DNA from: Janthinobacterium sp. CG3
GTDB taxonomy: Bacteria > Pseudomonadota > Gammaproteobacteria > Burkholderiales > Burkholderiaceae_D
Reading direction: 5' to 3'
DNA length: 64,000 nt
NCBI RefSeq assembly: GCF_000344615.1
Contig: NZ_KB467824.1
Span: 4,305,767-4,369,766, forward strand
The translations under genes were made by a program, and so were the position numbers. Positions 59,702-64,000 of this stretch are shown here, piece after piece (within the stretch, counting starts at the first letter, position 1; every line of letters starts with the position of its first letter). The notes under the pieces are model-generated. The model made no database searches. It saw only the letters and a program-made list of their open reading frames with translations, and was not told where the DNA came from.

Positions 59702-60769
59702 ATGAAAACAGTCAAACTCATCATCGCCGGCATGCTGCTGGGCGGTGTCGCCGTGGCACCGTACGCCGCCGCCCAGAGCAAGGGTCCGATCGGCATTTCG
59801 ATGCCGACCAAATCGTCGATGCGCTGGATCGCCGACGGCGACAACATGGTGAAGGTGTTCAAGGAACGCGGCTACAAGGCCGACCTGCAATTCGCCGACG
59901 ACGACATCCCGAACCAGCTGGCGCAAGTGGAAAACATGATCACCAAGGGCGCCAAGGTGCTGGTGATCGCCGCCATCGACGGCACCACGCTGTCGGACGT
60001 GCTGCAAAAAGCGGCCGACAAGGGCATCAAGGTGATTTCCTACGACCGCCTGATCCGCGGCACGAAAAACGTCGACTACTACGCCACCTTCGACAACTTC
60101 CAGGTCGGCGTGCTGCAAGCGGCCTACATTGAAAAAGCGCTGGACCTGAAGAGCGGCAAAGGCCCGTTCAACATCGAATTGTTCGGCGGCTCGGCCGACG
60201 ACAACAACGCCCACTTCTTCTACAACGGCGCCATGTCGGTGTTGAAGCCGTACATGGACAAGGGCAAGCTGGTGGTGCGCAGCAAACAGCTGGGCATGGA
60301 AAAAGTGGCGACCCTGCGCTGGGACGGCGCCGTCGCCCAGTCGCGCATGGACAACCTGCTGAGCGCCTACTACGGCAAGGACCGCGTCGACGCGGTGCTG
60401 TCGCCATATGACGGCCTGAGCATCGGCATCCTGTCGTCGCTGAAGGGCGTCGGCTACGGCACGCCGAAGCAACCAATGCCGGTCGTCACCGGCCAGGACG
60501 CCGAGATCCCGTCGGTCAAGTCGATCCTCAACAACGAGCAACGCTCGACCGTGTTCAAGGACACGCGCGAACTGGCCAAGGTGACGGCGAACATGGTGGA
60601 CGCCATGCTGAGCGGCAAAGCGCCGGTCATCAACGACACCAAGACCTACAACAACGGCGTCAAAGTGGTGCCGTCGTTCCTGCTGAAACCGGTCACCGTC
60701 GACAAGTCGAACTGGAAAGAAGTACTGGTCACCGGCAGCGGCTACTACACCGAAGCCCAAGTCAAGTAA
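59702..60769 (+). CDS. chvE: Multiple-sugar-binding periplasmic protein ChvE
   Basis: A 355-residue exported sugar-binding protein. A signal peptide ([18 protein letters not shown]) precedes a fold closely like Agrobacterium Chv[101 protein letters not shown] and [14 protein letters not shown]. ChvE binds glucose, galactose, arabinose and other aldoses and can also act in chemotaxis. A perfect 28-bp-arm palindrome follows its stop. Confidence 0.93.
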   Translation: MKTVKLIIAGMLLGGVAVAPYAAAQSKGPIGISMPTKSSMRWIADGDNMVKVFKERGYKADLQFADDDIPNQLAQVENMITKGAKVLVIAAIDGTTLSDVLQKAADKGIKVISYDRLIRGTKNVDYYATFDNFQVGVLQAAYIEKALDLKSGKGPFNIELFGGSADDNNAHFFYNGAMSVLKPYMDKGKLVVRSKQLGMEKVATLRWDGAVAQSRMDNLLSAYYGKDRVDAVLSPYDGLSIGILSSLKGVGYGTPKQPMPVVTGQDAEIPSVKSILNNEQRSTVFKDTRELAKVTANMVDAMLSGKAPVINDTKTYNNGVKVVPSFLLKPVTVDKSNWKEVLVTGSGYYTEAQVK

Positions 60770-60775
60770 GCGAAA

Positions 60776-60834
60776 ACCGGGGACAGACCACGATTTCGGA
60801 GAAACATTCTCCGAAATCGTGGTCTGTCCCCGGT
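60776..60834. repeat. GGGGACAGACCACGATT REP-like element (copy 2, perfect 28-bp arms)
   Basis: Arms 60776-60803 and 60807-60834 are perfectly complementary around ACA. The 22-base core is the same as at 13161. It lies between chvE and gguA, six bases after the chvE stop. Confidence 0.85.
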
Positions 60835-60875
60835 GTACGGCGCGCCACAATATCAAAATCGAGACAGGTCATTCT

Positions 60876-62414
60876 ATGAACACTATCCTGGAAATGCGCG
60901 GGATAAGGAAGACGTTCCCGGGCGTCGTCGCGCTCGACAATGTCAACCTGAAGGTACGCAGCGGCGAGATCCACGCGATCGTCGGCGAAAACGGGGCCGG
61001 CAAGTCAACCCTGATGAAGGTCCTCAGCGGCGTCTACACCCACCACGAATACACCGGCGACATCGACTACCTGGGCCAGACCCGGCAGTTCCGCGACATC
61101 AAGGACAGCGAAGCGGTCGGCATTATCATCATCCACCAGGAGCTGGCGCTGGTGCCGCTGCTGTCGATCGCCGAGAACCTTTTCCTCGGCAACGAGCCGG
61201 CCCGCTTCGGCGTCATCGACTGGGAGCTGGCGCAGCGCAAGACCCGCGAGCTGCTGCAGAAAGTCGGCTTGAACGAGTCGCCGGAAACGCTGGTCACCAA
61301 CCTCGGCGTCGGCAAGCAGCAATTGATCGAAATCGCCAAGGCGCTGTGCAAGGACGTCAAGCTGTTGATCCTCGACGAGCCCACCGCCAGCCTGAACGAG
61401 AGCGACAGCGCGGCCCTGCTGACGCTGCTGCTGGAGTTGAAGGAACAAGGTATTTCCTCGATCCTCATTTCGCACAAGCTCAACGAAATTTCACGCGTCG
61501 CCGACGCCATTACGGTGCTGCGCGACGGCAACACGGTCGACAGCTTCGACTGCCGCGCCGAGAGCATCAGCGAAGACCGCATCATTGAAAAAATGGTCGG
61601 GCGCGAGATGGCCGACCGCTATCCGCCGCGCACGCCGAGCATCGGCGACACCATTTTCGAGGTGCGCGACTGGCGCGTGTTCCACCCGGAGCACGGCGAC
61701 CGAGAAGTCATCAAGGGCGTCAACTTCCACGCCAGGAAGGGCGAGATCATCGGCATCGCCGGCCTGATGGGCGCCGGGCGCACCGAGCTGGCGATGAGCA
61801 TTTTCGGCCGCTCCTACGGCCAGCGCATCAGCGGCAGGGTATTCAAGAACGGCCGGGAAATCGACGTCGGCACGGTTGGCAAGGCGATCGCCCACGGCAT
61901 CGCCTACGTCACCGAGGACCGCAAGGGCCTGGGTCTGGTGCTCGACGAGGACATCAAGAAGAACGTCAGCATGGCCAACCTGGCGGCCGTGTCGCGGCGG
62001 CTGGTGGTCGACGAGGAGCGCGAGTTCGGCGTGGCCGACGACTACCGCCGCCAGCTGAAGATCCGCTGTTCGAGCGTGCTGCAGCGGGTGGTCAACCTGT
62101 CCGGCGGCAACCAGCAGAAGGTGGTGCTGGCGAAGTGGTTGTTTTCGCGGCCCGACGTGCTGATCCTCGACGAGCCCAGCCGCGGCATCGACGTCGGCGC
62201 CAAGTACGAGATCTACAGCATCATCAGCGACCTAGCCGCGGAGGGTAAATGCATCATCATGATCTCGTCGGAGATGCCGGAACTGCTCGGCATGTGCGAC
62301 CGGATCTACGTGATGAACGAAGGCAGTTTCGCAGCAGAACTTAGCGCAGCAGACGCATCGCAGGAAAACATCATGCGTGCGATCGTCAAACATGGAGACA
62401 AGTATGGGAAATAA
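60876..62414 (+). CDS. gguA: Sugar ABC transporter ATP-binding protein (two ABC domains)
   Basis: A 512-residue ATPase with two ABC modules: Walker [31 protein letters not shown] and [14 protein letters not shown] in the first; [31 protein letters not shown] and [16 protein letters not shown] in the second. This is the GguA/MglA layout. The start at 60876 follows the repeat; the upstream frame reads through the palindrome. Its end overlaps gguB by 11 bases. Confidence 0.92.
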   Translation: MNTILEMRGIRKTFPGVVALDNVNLKVRSGEIHAIVGENGAGKSTLMKVLSGVYTHHEYTGDIDYLGQTRQFRDIKDSEAVGIIIIHQELALVPLLSIAENLFLGNEPARFGVIDWELAQRKTRELLQKVGLNESPETLVTNLGVGKQQLIEIAKALCKDVKLLILDEPTASLNESDSAALLTLLLELKEQGISSILISHKLNEISRVADAITVLRDGNTVDSFDCRAESISEDRIIEKMVGREMADRYPPRTPSIGDTIFEVRDWRVFHPEHGDREVIKGVNFHARKGEIIGIAGLMGAGRTELAMSIFGRSYGQRISGRVFKNGREIDVGTVGKAIAHGIAYVTEDRKGLGLVLDEDIKKNVSMANLAAVSRRLVVDEEREFGVADDYRRQLKIRCSSVLQRVVNLSGGNQQKVVLAKWLFSRPDVLILDEPSRGIDVGAKYEIYSIISDLAAEGKCIIMISSEMPELLGMCDRIYVMNEGSFAAELSAADASQENIMRAIVKHGDKYGK

Positions 62415-63651
62415 ATTCGCCACCGACGCCGCCGAACCGGCCGCCGTCACCGTGGAGCAGGCGCGACAGCAGGGCAAGCCGGCCGCCCCGGCCGCGAAAA
62501 GCTACGCCGGCTTCCTCAAAAACAATATGCGCGACTACGGCATGCTGCTGTCGCTGATCGTCATCATGGGCTTCTTCCAGGTGATGACCGACGGCACCCT
62601 GATGCAGCCGCTCAACCTGACCAACCTGGTACTGCAGAACAGCTATGTCGTCATCATGGCGCTGGGCATGCTGATGGTCATCGTCGCCGGCCACATCGAC
62701 CTGTCGGTCGGCTCGGTGGTGGGCTTCATCGGCGCGCTGGCGGCGGTGCTGATCGTCAACTTCAACATGCACTTCGTCCCGGCCAGCATCATTTGCCTGG
62801 CCGCCGGCGCGCTCATCGGCGGCGCCCAGGGTTACTTCGTCGCCTTCTTCCGCATCCCCTCGTTCATCGTCACGCTGGCCGGCATGCTGGTGTTCAAGGG
62901 TTTGACGCTGGCGCTGCTGGCGGGCCAGTCGGTCGGCCCGTTCCCGCAGGGCTTCCAGATGCTCAGTTCCGGCTTCCTGCCGGACCCGTTCGCCCACGCC
63001 GACCTGCGCATGTTGTCGCTGCTGCTGGGCGTGGCGGCCGCCTGCGCCCTGCTCTACACGGCGCTGCGCGCCCGCGCCAGGCAACTCAAGCATGGCATGG
63101 AAAACGAGCCGTACGGCTTCTTCCTGGCCAAAAACGCCGTGTTCGCCGCCGTCATCGTCGGCTTTAGCTACCTGCTGGCCACCTACAAGGGCATGCCGAA
63201 CGTGCTGGTGGTGATGGCGGTGCTGATCGTCGCGTACACCTTCGTGAGCAACCGCACCGTGCTGGGCCGCCGCGTCTACGCCGTCGGCGGCAATGAAAAG
63301 GCGGCCAAGCTGTCCGGCATCAAGACCGAGCGCGTCAGCTTTTACACCTTCGTCAACATGGGCATGCTGGCGGCGCTGGCCGGCCTGGTGTTCGCGGCGC
63401 GCCTAAACACGGCCACGCCGAAGGCCGGCACCGGCTTCGAACTCGACGTCATCGCCGCCTGCTTCATCGGCGGCGCCTCGGCCTCGGGCGGCGTCGGCAA
63501 GGTGATGGGCGCGGTCATCGGCGCCTTCATCATGGGCGTGATGAACAACGGCATGTCGATCATGGGCATTGGCATCGACTACCAGCAAGTGATCAAGGGA
63601 CTGGTGCTGTTGGCCGCCGTGTTCGTGGACGTGTTCAACAAGAACAAGTAA
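62404..63651 (+). CDS. gguB: Sugar ABC transporter permease
   Basis: A 415-residue permease with an N-terminal cytoplasmic stretch of about 40 residues and ten or more membrane segments. Signatures: [59 protein letters not shown] and [20 protein letters not shown]. The long central loop ([19 protein letters not shown]) is typical of GguB/XylH. ATG 62404 has GGAG eight bases upstream and overlaps gguA. Confidence 0.92.
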   Translation: MGNKFATDAAEPAAVTVEQARQQGKPAAPAAKSYAGFLKNNMRDYGMLLSLIVIMGFFQVMTDGTLMQPLNLTNLVLQNSYVVIMALGMLMVIVAGHIDLSVGSVVGFIGALAAVLIVNFNMHFVPASIICLAAGALIGGAQGYFVAFFRIPSFIVTLAGMLVFKGLTLALLAGQSVGPFPQGFQMLSSGFLPDPFAHADLRMLSLLLGVAAACALLYTALRARARQLKHGMENEPYGFFLAKNAVFAAVIVGFSYLLATYKGMPNVLVVMAVLIVAYTFVSNRTVLGRRVYAVGGNEKAAKLSGIKTERVSFYTFVNMGMLAALAGLVFAARLNTATPKAGTGFELDVIAACFIGGASASGGVGKVMGAVIGAFIMGVMNNGMSIMGIGIDYQQVIKGLVLLAAVFVDVFNKNK

Positions 63652-63691
63652 CGCCGAGTAGTAGACCTCGATTGTAGTCCCTCCCCCCTTC

Positions 63692-63719
63692 CGCCCGTTG
63701 CTTGCATCGGGCGTTTTTT
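63692..63719 (+). terminator. Rho-independent terminator of chvE-gguAB
   Basis: CGCCCG (63692-63697), ten-base loop, CGGGCG (63708-63713), then TTTTTTA, forty bases after gguB. Confidence 0.85.
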
Positions 63720-63776
63720 ATTCGCAATACGAATATTGTATTTTTATTCGCAATACAAGTATATTGCTATTATTCG
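63718..63776. repeat. Three TTATTCG repeats at 26-bp spacing with two CAATA...TATTG palindromes (putative HipB operator array)
   Basis: TTATTCG occurs at 63718, 63744 and 63770, exactly 26 bases apart. Inside the first two units are inverted repeats CAATA-N4-TATTG (63725-63738) and CAATA-N6-TATTG (63751-63766). The region is strongly AT-rich and lies 45 bases before the hipB-like ATG, where an autoregulatory antitoxin would bind. Confidence 0.65.
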
Positions 63777-63820
63777 TTTTTAGAATATATTTTAAATAGC
63801 CGTATTCCAGGAATTGCTAG

Positions 63821-64000
63821 ATGAAGCAGCTCATTTCCACAGATAACCAGCTAGGCCATCTATTGCAAGGCCATCGCAAGGCCAAAGGATGGACGCAAGA
63901 ACAGCTTGCCCAGAAAGCCGGTATCAGTCAGGCGCGTCTGTCCGTTCTTGAACTCAATCCAGGCCGTCTGACCGTGGAGCGCTTAATCCGCATCATGGGC
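63821..64000 (+). CDS. HipB-like XRE-family antitoxin (partial)
   Basis: Sixty codons visible. The helix-turn-helix is QLGHLLQGHRKAKGWTQEQL followed by AQKAGISQARLSVLEL and TVERLIRIM, matching HipB-type antitoxins. A HipA kinase gene would be expected just beyond the window. Upstream operator-like repeats support autoregulation. The lower GC of this stretch suggests the edge of an acquired segment. Confidence 0.8.
   Translation, partial: MKQLISTDNQLGHLLQGHRKAKGWTQEQLAQKAGISQARLSVLELNPGRLTVERLIRIMG

Noticed and set aside
60776..60834. Palindrome as a simple rho-independent terminator of chvE
   Set aside because: No T-run follows, gguA lies downstream in the same operon, and the same unit occurs elsewhere.
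63821..64000. Phage repressor for the XRE gene
   Set aside because: The pattern fits HipB better and no phage genes are visible, though the window ends too soon to exclude it.

Overview
The window is high-GC chromosomal DNA with dense coding on both strands. Its gene content and synteny (argB, a HAD nucleotidase and slmA in a row; PHB depolymerase-type esterases; an oxidative Weimberg-type pentose cluster) fit a betaproteobacterium of the Oxalobacteraceae (Massilia/Duganella/Janthinobacterium-like). That placement is inferred from gene families and was not checked by alignment. No rRNA, CRISPR array, insertion sequence or complete prophage was seen. The one RNA gene is a tRNA-Thr.

Region by region. 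0-2.3 kb holds a partial CsgG-type lipoprotein, an orphan Imm52-like protein and a Crp/Fnr regulator. 2.5-11.3 kb is a LIV-type ABC importer operon (two ATPases, two permeases, one binding protein) flanked by two different acyl/aryl-CoA ligases and carrying a small YjbR protein, so it probably imports and activates a carboxylic acid. 11.4-20.3 kb is mostly housekeeping and small accessory functions: a PRTase, nitronate monooxygenase, an MBL/DUF1289 operon, an AraC regulator, EamA exporter, RHH protein, PHB-depolymerase-like esterase, SemiSWEET, and a sigma factor/zinc-finger/CWC operon. 20.3-32.8 kb holds argB, tRNA-Thr, TraB/GumN, a nucleotidase, slmA, a second EamA exporter, a fused pabB-pabC, an FtrA-like regulator with a rhodanese, lipase-like hydrolase, glutathione peroxidase, a secreted PHB-depolymerase-like esterase, PPK2 and a CoA-binding protein.

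32.8-63.7 kb is largely one sugar-acid catabolic island. It starts with a De Ley-Doudoroff-type operon (dgoK, IlvD/Edd dehydratase, SMP-30 lactonase, KDPGal aldolase) divergent from a GbpR-like LysR regulator. A short interruption follows (38.3-42.3 kb: small proteins, HxlR, aldo-keto reductase, SDR, LysR). Next is a ten-kb D-xylose operon, xylX-xylB-xylD-xylF-xylG-xylH-xylR-galM, then a LamB-type porin. An oxidative L-arabinose/galactose operon comes after it (IlvD/Edd dehydratase, gguC, KGSA dehydrogenase, SDR sugar dehydrogenase), divergent from chvE-gguA-gguB. The genes combine into periplasmic binding and import, oxidation to lactone, hydrolysis, two dehydrations to 2-oxoglutarate semialdehyde and oxidation to 2-oxoglutarate, with a parallel KDPGal branch to pyruvate plus glyceraldehyde-3-phosphate. 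The last 350 bases turn AT-rich and begin a HipB-like antitoxin gene.

The most interesting non-coding signals are: (1) a 50-bp element found three times, upstream of dgoK/gbpR, the 57.5-kb dehydratase and chvE, always in the same orientation toward the gene, probably the binding site of the GbpR-like regulator; (2) hairpin or REP-like repeats directly after the binding-protein gene in all three ABC importer operons; (3) an eight-copy dispersed GTAGGTCGG repeat family; (4) a 20-bp-arm inverted repeat overlapping a predicted promoter at 38.9 kb; and (5) three TTATTCG repeats at exact 26-bp spacing before the hipB-like gene.
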